Assembly: GCA_947425785.1 (NCBI GenBank)
Contig: CANEAY010000009.1
Span: 1-64,000, forward strand
From: an uncultured Pseudoflavonifractor sp.
Lineage (GTDB): Bacteria > Bacillota > Clostridia > Oscillospirales > Oscillospiraceae
Direction: 5' to 3'
Length of the DNA stretch: 64,000 nt
Position 1 is the first letter of the stretch. The number at the start of each line of letters is the position of its first letter. Below, piece by piece: positions 6,820-14,677 of this stretch. Made by a program: the position numbers and the translations under genes. A model generated the notes under the pieces. That model worked only from the letters and a program-made list of their open reading frames with translations, was not told the origin of the DNA and ran no database searches.

Positions 6820-7476
6820 TCAGGGGCAGGCCATGTCCACCAGCTCCATGGGTGTGTCAATAAGCGTTTGTGCCCCGTGGGCCAGGAGAAAGGCCCTGTC
6901 CCGGAAGCCCCAGGTGACCGAGACGCAGGGGATGCCCGCGTTGCGGGCGGTGTCGATGTCGGTGTCGGCATCCCCGACGTATACCGTGCGCTCTGGGGAT
7001 GCTCCCAGGGCGGCCATGACCTGGTGCACCATGGCAGGATGAGGCTTTTTGGGCACGCCCCCGGCCTCATTCTCCCCGGCGGCGGCATCCAGGAGGGAGG
7101 GGAAGAAGTCCTGGGAGAGGCCCTTCACCGCCCTGTCAAACTTGTTGGAGCACACTGCCAGCCTACAGCCCTTTTCCCGCAGGGTCTTCAGCATCTCCAC
7201 CACCCCGGGGTAGGGGGCGGTTTTGTCCAGCATATGGGCCTGATAGCGGGTCTTGAAGCACTCCAGACAGCGGCGGCGCTCCTCCTCTGCCGCTCCTTGG
7301 GGTGCGGCCCGGTCAATGAGGAGCTGGACGCCGTTGCCCACGAAGGTGCGGATCTCATCGGTGGTGCGTCCAGGCCAGCCCATTTGCTCCAGGGCGTAGT
7401 TGACGGCGTCCGCCAGGTCGTCCAGAGTGTTTAGAAGGGTGCCGTCCATATCGAAAATAATGGTGTCATAGGTCAT
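6820..7476 (-). CDS. HAD hydrolase, phosphoglycolate phosphatase-like
   Basis: 218 residues. The HAD superfamily motifs are in order: motif I FDMDGT (D9, D11), motif II VCSNK, motif III with PKKPHP, and motif IV VGDADTDIDTA. A helical cap domain (about 15-85) places it in subfamily I with Gph and PpaX. These enzymes dephosphorylate 2-phosphoglycolate or pyrophosphate, and the exact substrate cannot be read from sequence. It follows the phosphate transporter by 30 bases, and its ribosome site lies in a hairpin that overlaps that gene's stop codon. Co-expression with phosphate uptake is therefore likely. Confidence 0.85.
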   Translation of the reverse strand: MTYDTIIFDMDGTLLNTLDDLADAVNYALEQMGWPGRTTDEIRTFVGNGVQLLIDRAAPQGAAEEERRRCLECFKTRYQAHMLDKTAPYPGVVEMLKTLREKGCRLAVCSNKFDRAVKGLSQDFFPSLLDAAAGENEAGGVPKKPHPAMVHQVMAALGASPERTVYVGDADTDIDTARNAGIPCVSVTWGFRDRAFLLAHGAQTLIDTPMELVDMACP

Positions 7477-7478
7477 GA

Positions 7479-7508
7479 AAAATACCTCCTGTCCGTTAGG
7501 GGTATTTT
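7479..7508 (-). promoter_or_regulatory. Hairpin holding the HAD-gene ribosome site
   Basis: In the minus-strand RNA, AAAATACC pairs with GGTATTTT (7501-7508 with 7479-7486), and the GGAGG ribosome site lies in the 3' arm. The stop codon of the phosphate transporter is in the 5' arm. It could couple the two genes or act as a leaky terminator. Confidence 0.4.
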
Positions 7509-8442
7509 AACATATCAGAAGGCATTTGACGAGGAAAAAAGCCAAAAAGCCGCAGGCGGGGAAGGTGAGGAGCCAGGCCAGACCCAGAGAGCCTGCCACT
7601 TTCCCATTGGGGGAGGCCCCTGCCCCCAGGATGGCGGCGGTCTTGGCGTGGGTGGTGGAGACAGGGAAGCCCCAGAGGGTACACAGGGCCAGGGTCAAGG
7701 CACAGCCCGCCTCGGCGGCGAAGCCGGAGCGGGGCTCCAGGGTCACCAGCCGCCGGCCCACGGTGTCAATGATCCGGCGGCCCCCCATGAGGGTGCCCAG
7801 GGCCATGAGGAGGGCACAGGCCCAGGGAGCCCAGGGGGGGAGGCCGTAGCCACCGTGGACCAGGGTGAGGATGAGGGCCAGGACGCCCAGGAATTTCTGT
7901 CCGTCCTGGGCACCGTGGAGGAAGGCGGTGAGGGCGGCGCCCAAGATCTGGCCCTGGCGGTAGAGTCCCTCCCGGCGGCGGGGAAGAAGACGGCGAAAGA
8001 GCCGCCCCAGCAGGAGACCCAGGGCCAGGGAGACTACCAGACCCAGGCCCACCCAGGCAAGAGGAGCCAGGCGGAGCCGATCCACGCCCAGGGCCAGGGC
8101 GGAGCCGGTGAGACCTGCCACCAGGGCGTGGCTCTCGCTGGTGGGGATGCCGAAGCGCCAGGCGCACACCGCCCAGAGGACAGTGGCAGAGAGAGCGGCG
8201 GTCAAAGCGGTGAGGGCCTGGGGGCCAAAGTCGGCGATGGAGTAGAGGGTGCGGGCCACCGCGTCGCTGACCCGGGCGGTGCAGACCACCCCCAGCAGGT
8301 TGCACACCGCCGCCATGGCCACAGCCAGGGGAAAGGGGAGCACCCCCGCCGCCACAGGGGCGGTAATGGCGTTGGGCGCGTCGGTCCAGCCGTTGACCAG
8401 GATGACGGCGGCCAGGAGAAAAAGAACTGGATACAGGAACAT
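7507..8442 (-). CDS. PiT-family inorganic phosphate transporter
   Basis: 311 residues with about ten hydrophobic helices. The duplicated PiT signature is present: NGWTDAPNAITAP at residues 17-30 and GFPVSTTHAKTAA near residue 265, together with HGAQDGQKFLG in the middle. PiT proteins symport metal-phosphate with protons or Na+. The ATG at 8442 is chosen because a GGGGG ribosome site lies seven bases upstream; a longer frame to 8778 runs antisense through the next gene. It is short for the family but has both motif copies. No PhoU-like pit accessory gene is adjacent. Confidence 0.9.
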   Translation of the reverse strand: MFLYPVLFLLAAVILVNGWTDAPNAITAPVAAGVLPFPLAVAMAAVCNLLGVVCTARVSDAVARTLYSIADFGPQALTALTAALSATVLWAVCAWRFGIPTSESHALVAGLTGSALALGVDRLRLAPLAWVGLGLVVSLALGLLLGRLFRRLLPRRREGLYRQGQILGAALTAFLHGAQDGQKFLGVLALILTLVHGGYGLPPWAPWACALLMALGTLMGGRRIIDTVGRRLVTLEPRSGFAAEAGCALTLALCTLWGFPVSTTHAKTAAILGAGASPNGKVAGSLGLAWLLTFPACGFLAFFLVKCLLIC

Positions 8443-8447
8443 AGAAA

Positions 8448-8478
8448 CACCCCCTGCCGCATTGTACGGCAAGGGGTG
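8448..8478 (-). promoter_or_regulatory. Terminator-like hairpin over the phosphate-transporter ribosome site
   Basis: CACCCCTTGCCG pairs with CGGCAGGGGGTG in the minus-strand RNA, with one mismatch. The 3' arm carries the GGGGG ribosome site and is followed by TTTCT and then the ATG. It may end the upstream glycosyltransferase transcript or gate translation of the transporter. Confidence 0.45.
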
Positions 8479-8497
8479 AAAAGATATGACCAAAAAA

Positions 8498-9583
8498 TTA
8501 TGTAAACAGACCGATGCTCTCCAGGATGCGGTTGACCTCATTGGCGCGCTCGCTCCAGGCGGCGGCCCGGCCATATTCCCGGCGGCGTTCCCGCACCCAG
8601 GGGCCTCGCTCCTCCAAGGCCCGGGAGCAGAGGGAGGCAAACTCGGCGGGGGAGTGGGCGCCGTAGACCACATCGGGGAAGTGCTCCACCTGGTCGGGAC
8701 GGAGCATGGCCACGATGGGCTTGCCGGAGGAGAGGTACTCGAAGAGGCGGGCGTGGATGATATCGCTTTGCAGCTCACTGCGGCGCAGGAGATAGAGGCA
8801 GACCTGGAAGGCGTTGAGGTAGTCGGGCAGGTCTACCGCCTGGGCGCTGCCCAGCAGGTGGACGTTGGGGAAGGCCGCCAGGTCGGGGAGCATGACACAG
8901 CCCAGGTCGCCCCCCACCACTACGATATTGCAGTCTGGCCGGGCCTGGGCCAGCCTGATGAGGGGGGATAAGTCCAGGTCAGGCCACAGAGTGCCCACAA
9001 AGCCCAGGATGGGCCCACGGAGGCCGTTCAAAGCAGGGGGGCGGGACAGGCTCTCCTTGGCGAACATGGAATAATTGCACCCAAAGGGGAGAAGGGCCAC
9101 GTTCAGGTTCCAGGGCATGAGATGGCGCATCAGGTCAGGGGAAGCGGCAAAGACCACGTCGGCGGCGGCGGTGAGGTCGCTCTCCCAAGGGTCGGGGCAC
9201 TCCTGCCAGTCCCGGTAGCAGTCGTAGACCACGCCGCGATAGGAGATGTCCTCCAGGAACTGGGCTCCATAGGGGCTGGAGCACCAGAGCACCGGGTCGC
9301 GGAAGTGGTGCTTTTCCAGGGTGGACTGAATGAATCTTGCGGTGCGGTAACGGGAATAGCGGTAAAAGATACTGTTGGAGGGCTCGTCGGTGATGTCGGC
9401 GGGGAGGGAGTAGACAATGAGGTTGGAGCGCACCCGGCGGCCGGAGCGGCTGGGGTGGGAACCCTTGGGGGCCGGCGGCTCAAAGTAGAGGATCTGGGCA
9501 TCCTTCATGCGGGTCATGAGCTGCTGGGTGCGGGTGGGAGCGTTTGACCAATCCTCCCCGGCGAGGCAGACGATCTGTCTCAC
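8498..9583 (-). CDS. Glycosyltransferase, GT-B fold (TuaH-like)
   Basis: 361 residues. The C-terminal half has the GT4-type nucleotide-sugar region: PILGFVGTLWPDLDLSPLI, CNIVVVGG, VHLLGSAQAVDLPDYLNAF, and the loop DIIHARLFEYLSSGKPIVA. The N-terminal half (CLAGEDWSNAPTRTQQLM) resembles the acceptor domain of teichuronic-acid-type transferases such as TuaH. It overlaps the start of the upstream GT4-CsaB fusion gene by four bases, so both probably act on the same wall polymer at the cytoplasmic membrane face. The sugar and the acceptor are unknown. Confidence 0.8.
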   Translation of the reverse strand: MRQIVCLAGEDWSNAPTRTQQLMTRMKDAQILYFEPPAPKGSHPSRSGRRVRSNLIVYSLPADITDEPSNSIFYRYSRYRTARFIQSTLEKHHFRDPVLWCSSPYGAQFLEDISYRGVVYDCYRDWQECPDPWESDLTAAADVVFAASPDLMRHLMPWNLNVALLPFGCNYSMFAKESLSRPPALNGLRGPILGFVGTLWPDLDLSPLIRLAQARPDCNIVVVGGDLGCVMLPDLAAFPNVHLLGSAQAVDLPDYLNAFQVCLYLLRRSELQSDIIHARLFEYLSSGKPIVAMLRPDQVEHFPDVVYGAHSPAEFASLCSRALEERGPWVRERRREYGRAAAWSERANEVNRILESIGLFT

Positions 9584-11820
9584 GGCTCACCGCCCCCTTC
9601 CATGCCCAGGAGCTTCCCGGCGGCGGCCTGGTTGCGCTGTTCAATCTGGCGCAGGCGCTCCACCCCTTGGGAAAGGAAGGCCTCATCGCCAATGCGGCCC
9701 ACGGCGGCGTCAATGTGGGCCTTCAGGTTTTCCAGGGTGATGGCGTTCAAATCGGTATAGAGATCCTGACCGATATAATCGAGGAAGGAACTGATCTTGG
9801 GGTCATAGACCACGCCCACCAGGGGCACCCCCTGCCCGGCGGCAAAGACCAGGGCGTGAAGGCGCATGGACACTACCACCTGCATCCGGGCAAAGAGACC
9901 GATGGAGTGGGCGGAGGAGCCGGTGTCGGGGAGAAGGTAGTGAGGAGCCTTCATCCGCCGGGCCACCTGCTGGGCAGCACTGACGTCCAGCCGCCGCTCA
10001 ATGGGCAGGAACAGGGGGGTGAGGCCGTATTTTTCATAGGCATAGTCGGCGCACTGGGCCAGGATATCCACCTTGGTCTCAAAGCCGGGCCAGGGCCGGA
10101 GGGTGAAGCCGATATAGCGGCCCTTGGGATCCAAGCCCCCGCTCTCCAGGATGCCGTCCACCGTGGCGGCCTCGGCGGCGGGGAGGATAACGGTGGGATC
10201 GGCGGAGAGGATGATCTCCGGGGCGGTGACACCCATGGCGTCCAGCTCGGTCTTGGAGTGGGTGTCCCGGAGGGTGATGACGTCCACCCGCTTCTGGAGC
10301 ACTTTGGAGCAGAGCCTTCGGTTGGAGGGGTACTGGATGGGGCCGATGCCGCAGCCGTACATCATTACCTTGTTGCCCAGTAGCTTGGCCGCCGAGATGG
10401 TGAAGAGATAGAACCACAGGCTCCGGCGGCTGGTGGCGTCCTGCATGAGGGAGCCGCCGCCGTTGATGTAGAGCCGGGTCTTGCCCATCCGAGAGAGGAA
10501 CCGGGGGATGTTGAAGGTGTAGATGGAGTTGACCCGGTAGGCCTGCCGGGTGTCCTTGGGCTTCCGGGAGAGGACCCAGACGGGAAGGTCGGGATCCAGC
10601 TGCCGCAGTTCCCGGACGATGGCCTCCAGGATGGCGTCGTCGCCGGCGTTGCCCCGGCCATAGGCGCCGCAGACCAAGGTTCCATCCCGCCGCCCGGTCT
10701 TACGCTCTTTCCGGCGCAGGATGGTACGGTAGATGTCCAGCTGCCGTTCCAGGGTGCTCTCCAGGGAGAATTGGGTGCGGCCCTTTTCATTGAGCCGCTG
10801 GCCCATGTGCTCCCGCAGGGACTTGTCCTGGGCCAGGGTCACCAGGTGCCTGGCCAGGGCCTCGGCGTTTCCGGGCGCAAAGAGGAAGCCGTTGACCCCG
10901 TGGTCGATAAGGTAGGGGATGCCGCCCACCCGGCTGGAGACAGTGGGCAGGGAGAAGCGGGCGCCCTCGGTGATGGAGTAGGAAAAGGTCTCGGACAGGG
11001 AGGTCAGGGTGTTGATGTCCAGGGCGTTATAAAAGCTGTCGGTGTCGGAGATCCAGCCGGTGAAGCAGACCTCCCCCTCCACCCCAAGCTCCCGGGTCAG
11101 GGCCTTGAGCTTTTCCATCTCCTCGCCGTCGCCGGCGATGAGCAGACGCAGGGCGGGGCATTCCTTATGAGCCTGGGCAAAGCCCTTGATGAGGGTGGAG
11201 ATGTCCTTGACCGGGTTGAGCCGGGCGGTGATGCCGGCGATGACGCAGTCATCGGCCCAGGGAAGGTTCAGAGAGTCCAGATAGGCCCTGCGCTCCAGGG
11301 GCGGGATGCGGGGGGTGAAGTCGATGCCGTTGTAGATGGTGAAGAGCTTGTCCGGGTCAAAGCCCCGGGAGATGAGCAGGTCGGTCATGGCGTCGGAGAC
11401 GCCGATGCGGTAGTCCAGCCGCCGCAGAGCCAGGGCATTCACCGCACCGTAGCTGATCCGGGCCAGGGGGCGGCCCAGGTAGTCCAGCTTGGGGTCGGAG
11501 TGAACGGTGGTGACCACGGGCAGGGAGACGGCGCGGCGGAGGAGGGCGCCGAACATATTGCCTCTGGCACCGTGGCAGTGGATGAGCTCATACCCGCCCT
11601 CCAGAATGAATTGCTTCAGCTGCCGGAAGACCTTGAAAATGTTGTTGCCGGGAAAGACCACGGTGTGGATGCCCAGATCTCGGGCCTCCTGGGCAAAGGG
11701 GCCTTCCATAAAGCAGACCATGGTCACATCGATGGTGCCGCTTAGGTTGTGCAGCAGCATATGGACATGGGTCTTGGCGCCGCCGATGTCGCCGCCGCTG
11801 ATGAGATGGATAACTTTCAT
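9580..11820 (-). CDS. csaB: Fusion: GT4 glycosyltransferase plus CsaB-type pyruvyl transferase
   Basis: 746 residues in two enzymes. Residues 1-370 are a GT4 glycosyltransferase: GGAKTHVHMLL at the start, GITARLNPVKDISTLI, and the E-x7-E segment ETFSYSITEGARFSLP. From about residue 382 (GTLVCGAYGRGNAGDDAIL) to the end is a polysaccharide pyruvyl transferase of the CsaB type, with GGGSLMQD, the GCGIGPI loop and SMRLHALVFA. CsaB adds pyruvate ketals to wall polysaccharide so that S-layer-homology proteins can bind. In Bacilli csaA/csaB are single-domain, so the fusion suggests sugar addition and pyruvylation of one repeat unit in sequence. The symbol refers to the C-terminal domain only. Confidence 0.85.
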   Translation of the reverse strand: MKVIHLISGGDIGGAKTHVHMLLHNLSGTIDVTMVCFMEGPFAQEARDLGIHTVVFPGNNIFKVFRQLKQFILEGGYELIHCHGARGNMFGALLRRAVSLPVVTTVHSDPKLDYLGRPLARISYGAVNALALRRLDYRIGVSDAMTDLLISRGFDPDKLFTIYNGIDFTPRIPPLERRAYLDSLNLPWADDCVIAGITARLNPVKDISTLIKGFAQAHKECPALRLLIAGDGEEMEKLKALTRELGVEGEVCFTGWISDTDSFYNALDINTLTSLSETFSYSITEGARFSLPTVSSRVGGIPYLIDHGVNGFLFAPGNAEALARHLVTLAQDKSLREHMGQRLNEKGRTQFSLESTLERQLDIYRTILRRKERKTGRRDGTLVCGAYGRGNAGDDAILEAIVRELRQLDPDLPVWVLSRKPKDTRQAYRVNSIYTFNIPRFLSRMGKTRLYINGGGSLMQDATSRRSLWFYLFTISAAKLLGNKVMMYGCGIGPIQYPSNRRLCSKVLQKRVDVITLRDTHSKTELDAMGVTAPEIILSADPTVILPAAEAATVDGILESGGLDPKGRYIGFTLRPWPGFETKVDILAQCADYAYEKYGLTPLFLPIERRLDVSAAQQVARRMKAPHYLLPDTGSSAHSIGLFARMQVVVSMRLHALVFAAGQGVPLVGVVYDPKISSFLDYIGQDLYTDLNAITLENLKAHIDAAVGRIGDEAFLSQGVERLRQIEQRNQAAAGKLLGMEGGGEP

Positions 11821-11847
11821 GGCCTTCCTCCGAAAAAAGACTTGTAG

Positions 11848-12000
11848 ACCACAGGGGAAATGTGGTAGAATATATCACATAGCCGACCTGTGGGGAATGT
11901 GACAGAAATTGCATTTCAATATTATACCACAGGCCCGAAGGGCCGTTGTGGTATATGCAGTTTAATCAAGATAATAGCCGCTTGCGGCTATTATACCACA
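11848..12000. repeat. Cluster of inverted repeats with a TATACCACA box
   Basis: The 247-base gap between divergent genes holds ACCACA-N7-TGTGGT (11848-11866), a hairpin with arms ATACCAC and GTGGTAT around GGCCC-GAA-GGGCC (11924-11954), and a perfect 11-bp hairpin ATAATAGCCGC / GCGGCTATTAT (11971-11994). The box TTATACCACA occurs directly at 11922 and 11991. This could be a divergent operator region or a small palindromic repeat element. Confidence 0.6.
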
Positions 12001-12067
12001 AAAGCGGCGTATAGGAAACAGAAATCGACGAGGCAGGTATGCCCCGTTGCCATTAAGGAGAGAAAAC

Positions 12068-12607
12068 ATGAAAAACGGAAAAGTTTTTGGCAAGATCAAC
12101 ATTATCGACCTGCTGGTCATCCTCATTGTAGCGGTGGTCGCTGTGGCGGTAGCTTTGAAGATGACAGGCCGCCTGGGGGCGGCCCGGGTAGATGTGGGCA
12201 CCAACTTCATTTATACTGTTAAGGCAGAGATGATCGAGCCCCAGGTCTACGAGAGCATCAAGGGCTACATTGAGACGGCTCAGGCCGCCGGCCAGCCCGG
12301 CGACCAGCTTATGGCCAACGGCGAGCTGCTGCCCGGTTTTATCACCAGTGTGACCGCCACGCCCCGGCCCGATGAGGCGGCAGTGACCACCTCCAACGGC
12401 GTGGTCTCGGTGACCACGGGTCAGGACGATAAGCTGGATCTGGTCTTTGAAGTCCAGGCTTACACAGGCAACAACATTAAGACCAACCTGGGCAGCCAGG
12501 AGGTGCGGGTGGGCAAGAACCACATCATCAAGACCACCCATTTTGAGCTGCCCTACGGCACCATCCTCACCTGTGAGTGGGAAAACGGCACTGGTGCGGG
12601 CTATTAA
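12068..12607 (+). CDS. DUF4330 family membrane-anchored protein
   Basis: 179 residues. A lysine-rich start and one hydrophobic helix (IIDLLVILIVAVVAVAVAL, residues 10-28) anchor an extracytoplasmic domain of about 145 residues that fits DUF4330. The ATG at 12068 is chosen because AAGGAG lies eight bases upstream; the in-frame ATG at 12047 has no ribosome site. It is divergent from the GT4-CsaB gene, and DUF4330 genes are often near wall-polymer glycosyltransferases. This hints at a role in polymer export, but no activity is known. Confidence 0.8.
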   Translation: MKNGKVFGKINIIDLLVILIVAVVAVAVALKMTGRLGAARVDVGTNFIYTVKAEMIEPQVYESIKGYIETAQAAGQPGDQLMANGELLPGFITSVTATPRPDEAAVTTSNGVVSVTTGQDDKLDLVFEVQAYTGNNIKTNLGSQEVRVGKNHIIKTTHFELPYGTILTCEWENGTGAGY

Positions 12608-12619
12608 ACGAAGCGAAAA

Positions 12620-12651
12620 GGGGCGGGGCGGAGGCCCCGCCCCTGTATTTT
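12620..12651 (+). terminator. GC-rich hairpin after the DUF4330 gene
   Basis: The stem GGGGCGGGGC / GCCCCGCCCC (12620-12629 with 12634-12643) is followed by TGTATTTTA. The next gene starts 20 bases later, so termination may be partial. Confidence 0.65.
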
Positions 12652-12670
12652 AGAAAGGAGAGGGACACAA

Positions 12671-13450
12671 ATGCGGAGAGAGCGTATCGCGGCCATTCTG
12701 GCGGCAGGGTGCCTTTTGACAGGGGTGCTGGCCCCGGCAGGGGCGGAGCAGGCCCCCTCTATTCAAGTGGATGGGGTGGTGGCGCAAGTTGTCCCCGCCT
12801 TGCGCCAGGGCAGAGCCTATCTGCCTCAAGAGGCGTTGGCGTCTCTGCTGGGGGCCCGGGCAGAGCGGCAGGGAGAGCAGGTGCTCCTTGTCCGGGATGA
12901 TTGGGAAGCCGCCGTGCCGGTAGTCTATGATGGAGACGGCGGAGTCTGGCTGCCTGTCCGGGCGACGGCCTCCGCTCTGGGCTATGAGGTGGGCTGGGAT
13001 CGGGAGGCCCGGAGGGTCATTCTGGCAGACCTGGCCCAGGCCGGGGAAAAGAAGTGGAGCCTGGCGGCGGTAGAGGCCCAGGCGGGCCTCTTCTCTTCTG
13101 CGGCGACACAGTGGGCCGAGGAGCTGGCCTCCGCCGTTGACCCCGGCAGGCCCCTGTCTGCCATTCCCCTGACGGATGGGGAGACTGCGGCGGAACTGGT
13201 GGCCAAGGGCTCACAGGCTCTGGTGGAAGGGGAGGGTTCCTTCCGGGCCGGGGAGACCGATGTAACTGTTCTGCGGGAAGGGGAGGAGACCACTCTGACT
13301 GTGACCCTGACCGCAGAGGAACTGCTCCCGGCCCGGCGGCTGGGCGTGACGGGGCAGGTGGTCACTGTGACCCTGAAGGTGGACAGCGACAGTGCGGACG
13401 CTCTGGTGACCCTGGGTGAGTGGCGGGCTACGGCACGGTGGACGGCATGA
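12671..13450 (+). CDS. Secreted protein with a copper-amine-oxidase N-terminal-like domain
   Basis: 259 residues. The signal peptide is residues 1-25 (cleavage after AGA). Residues 28-115 show the stalk-like repeat of copper amine oxidase N-terminal domains: IQVDGVVAQVVPALRQGRAYLP, LLGARAERQGEQVLLV, VWLPVRATASALGYEVGWD. The remaining 140 residues have no recognised domain. It was called secreted because of the cleavable signal and the absence of an anchor. The TGA overlaps the ATG of the PAP2 gene (ATGA), so both form one operon. The domain commonly binds wall material in Clostridia, and no enzyme site is visible. Confidence 0.8.
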   Translation: MRRERIAAILAAGCLLTGVLAPAGAEQAPSIQVDGVVAQVVPALRQGRAYLPQEALASLLGARAERQGEQVLLVRDDWEAAVPVVYDGDGGVWLPVRATASALGYEVGWDREARRVILADLAQAGEKKWSLAAVEAQAGLFSSAATQWAEELASAVDPGRPLSAIPLTDGETAAELVAKGSQALVEGEGSFRAGETDVTVLREGEETTLTVTLTAEELLPARRLGVTGQVVTVTLKVDSDSADALVTLGEWRATARWTA

Positions 13451-14004
13451 TGGACGCCCTGGGTCAGATCGAGGGGGCCTTTCTGCTGTGGATACAGGAG
13501 ACCCTCCGCAACGGAGTGACCGATCCCATCCTGTCCGCTTACACCAAGCTGGGGGACAGCGGACTGCTTTGGATCGCCCTGTGTCTGCTGCTTTTGCTCC
13601 ATCCCAAGACCCGGCGGGCAGGGGCGGCGGGAGGTTTGGCCCTTCTGTTCAGCCTGCTTTTTACAAATCTCATCATCAAGCAGCTGGTGGGGCGTACCCG
13701 GCCCTGGCTTATTCTGGAGGGGCTGGTTCCCCTGGTGGCGGAGAGCGACCCCAACTCCTTCCCCTCCGGCCACACCAGCGCCTCCTTTGCCGCGGCCACG
13801 GCCTTTTTCCACACCCTGCCCCGGCGGTGGATGAGAGTCACGGCGGTGGTCATGGCGGCGGTGATGGGTCTTTCCCGGCTCTATGTGGGGGTGCACTTTC
13901 CCAGCGACGTGCTCTGCGGGGCGCTGGTGGGTTTCCTCTGCGGGCTTTTGGGATGGAAGATGGTGACTTACATTGAGGAAAAGAGAGACGGGACGCTCTG
14001 TTGA
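13447..14004 (+). CDS. PAP2-family membrane phosphatase
   Basis: 185 residues with five or six hydrophobic segments and all three phosphatase signature blocks: KQLVGRTRP, PSGHTSAS and SRLYVGVHFPSDV. These give the catalytic His pair and the phosphate-binding Arg/Lys. Relatives dephosphorylate undecaprenyl diphosphate or phosphatidylglycerol phosphate outside the membrane. The ATG at 13447 overlaps the preceding stop; the GTG at 13420 is possible but lies deeper in the upstream gene. A strong terminator overlaps its stop codon. UppP function is plausible but unproven. Confidence 0.85.
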   Translation: MMDALGQIEGAFLLWIQETLRNGVTDPILSAYTKLGDSGLLWIALCLLLLLHPKTRRAGAAGGLALLFSLLFTNLIIKQLVGRTRPWLILEGLVPLVAESDPNSFPSGHTSASFAAATAFFHTLPRRWMRVTAVVMAAVMGLSRLYVGVHFPSDVLCGALVGFLCGLLGWKMVTYIEEKRDGTLC

Positions 14005-14018
14005 GCGTCCCGTTTTTT
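13989..14018 (+). terminator. Terminator of the PAP2 operon
   Basis: CGGGACGCTC / GAGCGTCCCG (13989-13998 with 14003-14012) is followed by TTTTTT. The gene's stop codon lies in the loop and 3' arm. Confidence 0.9.
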
Positions 14019-14097
14019 ATAAATCTTAAAAATATCGCAAAGCCGTCTTCAAAAAACCGTAGTATGATGGCCGGGAAATGGAGGGAAAGAAATTAAA

Positions 14098-14355
14098 TTA
14101 TGTAAACTGATTGCCGCCTTTGATGAGTGTCAGCTTTTCTGCCCGGGACAGTTTCTTTACTGCCGCCTCCCGGCGCAGGGCGGCGGACTTGTCGGGCAGC
14201 TCTTCCCGGTAGACCAGAGTCAGGGGGCCGCGGCCCCGTGTGTATTTGGCCCCCTTGCCGCTGCGGTGGAGCTCCAGCCGCTTCTCCACGTCGGGGGTGG
14301 TGCCGGTATAGAGGGTATTGTCTCCGCAGCGGAGGATGTAAAGCCAGTAGGACAT
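14098..14355 (-). CDS. GIY-YIG domain protein (UPF0213 type)
   Basis: 85 residues, a stand-alone GIY-YIG nuclease fold. YWLYILRCGDNTLYTGTT carries the two Tyr-containing strands, VEKRLELHRSGKGAKYTRGRGP follows with the catalytic Arg region, and the protein ends with AALRREAAVKKL. This is the YhbQ/UPF0213 arrangement, a widespread small protein proposed to act in DNA repair. It lies downstream of the DUF1540 gene on the same strand, separated by a weak hairpin. Confidence 0.88.
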   Translation of the reverse strand: MSYWLYILRCGDNTLYTGTTPDVEKRLELHRSGKGAKYTRGRGPLTLVYREELPDKSAALRREAAVKKLSRAEKLTLIKGGNQFT

Positions 14356-14378
14356 GGGGATTCTCCTTTTTATGTAAA

Positions 14379-14398
14379 CCCCTCTCCTGGGAGAGGGG
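14379..14398 (-). terminator. Hairpin between DUF1540 and GIY-YIG genes
   Basis: CCCCTCTCC / GGAGAGGGG with a two-base loop. In the minus-strand RNA it is followed by only TTTACAT, so it is at best a leaky terminator. Confidence 0.4.
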
Positions 14399-14405
14399 CG
14401 GCCCT

Positions 14406-14603
14406 TTAGTGGCAGCCGCAGCTGGTGCCGTGGTCACCCAGCTGGAAGGAAGCGCACTCTGTGGACTCGCACTTGCTGACATCCTTGCAGGAGCAGCCCA
14501 CCTGAATAGCCTGGAGGGTGCACATGCCGGTGGTGTCGGCGTGATAGGCGCAGGAGTCAACAGAGCATTTGATGCTGGGATTGCCGGTAGTTTCGCGTTT
14601 CAT
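14406..14603 (-). CDS. DUF1540 cysteine-rich small protein
   Basis: 65 residues with ten Cys in a pattern typical of DUF1540: IKCSVDSCAYHADTTGMCTL, GCSCKDVSKCESTECASF and a C-terminal CGCH. The domain probably binds a metal such as zinc. No signal peptide is present. A GGGAGG ribosome site precedes the ATG, and the upstream region contains a perfect sigma-G-type promoter (14643-14672), suggesting expression in the forespore. The biochemical role is unknown. Confidence 0.88.
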   Translation of the reverse strand: MKRETTGNPSIKCSVDSCAYHADTTGMCTLQAIQVGCSCKDVSKCESTECASFQLGDHGTSCGCH

Positions 14604-14642
14604 AGATGATTCCTCCCTAAAATTTCGAAATTGGGACGTGGA

Positions 14643-14672
14643 TAGTATGACCAGGTAAGGGAGGTATCATGC
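14643..14672 (-). promoter_or_regulatory. Sigma-G-type promoter of the DUF1540 gene
   Basis: On the minus strand, GCATG (14668-14672), an 18-bp spacer and CATACTA (14643-14649). This matches the Bacillus subtilis sigma-G consensus GMATR-N18-CATNMTA at every position. The predicted start is about 30 bases upstream of the ATG. A palindrome AATTTCGAAATT lies in the leader. Confidence 0.6.
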
Positions 14673-14677
14673 GTTTT

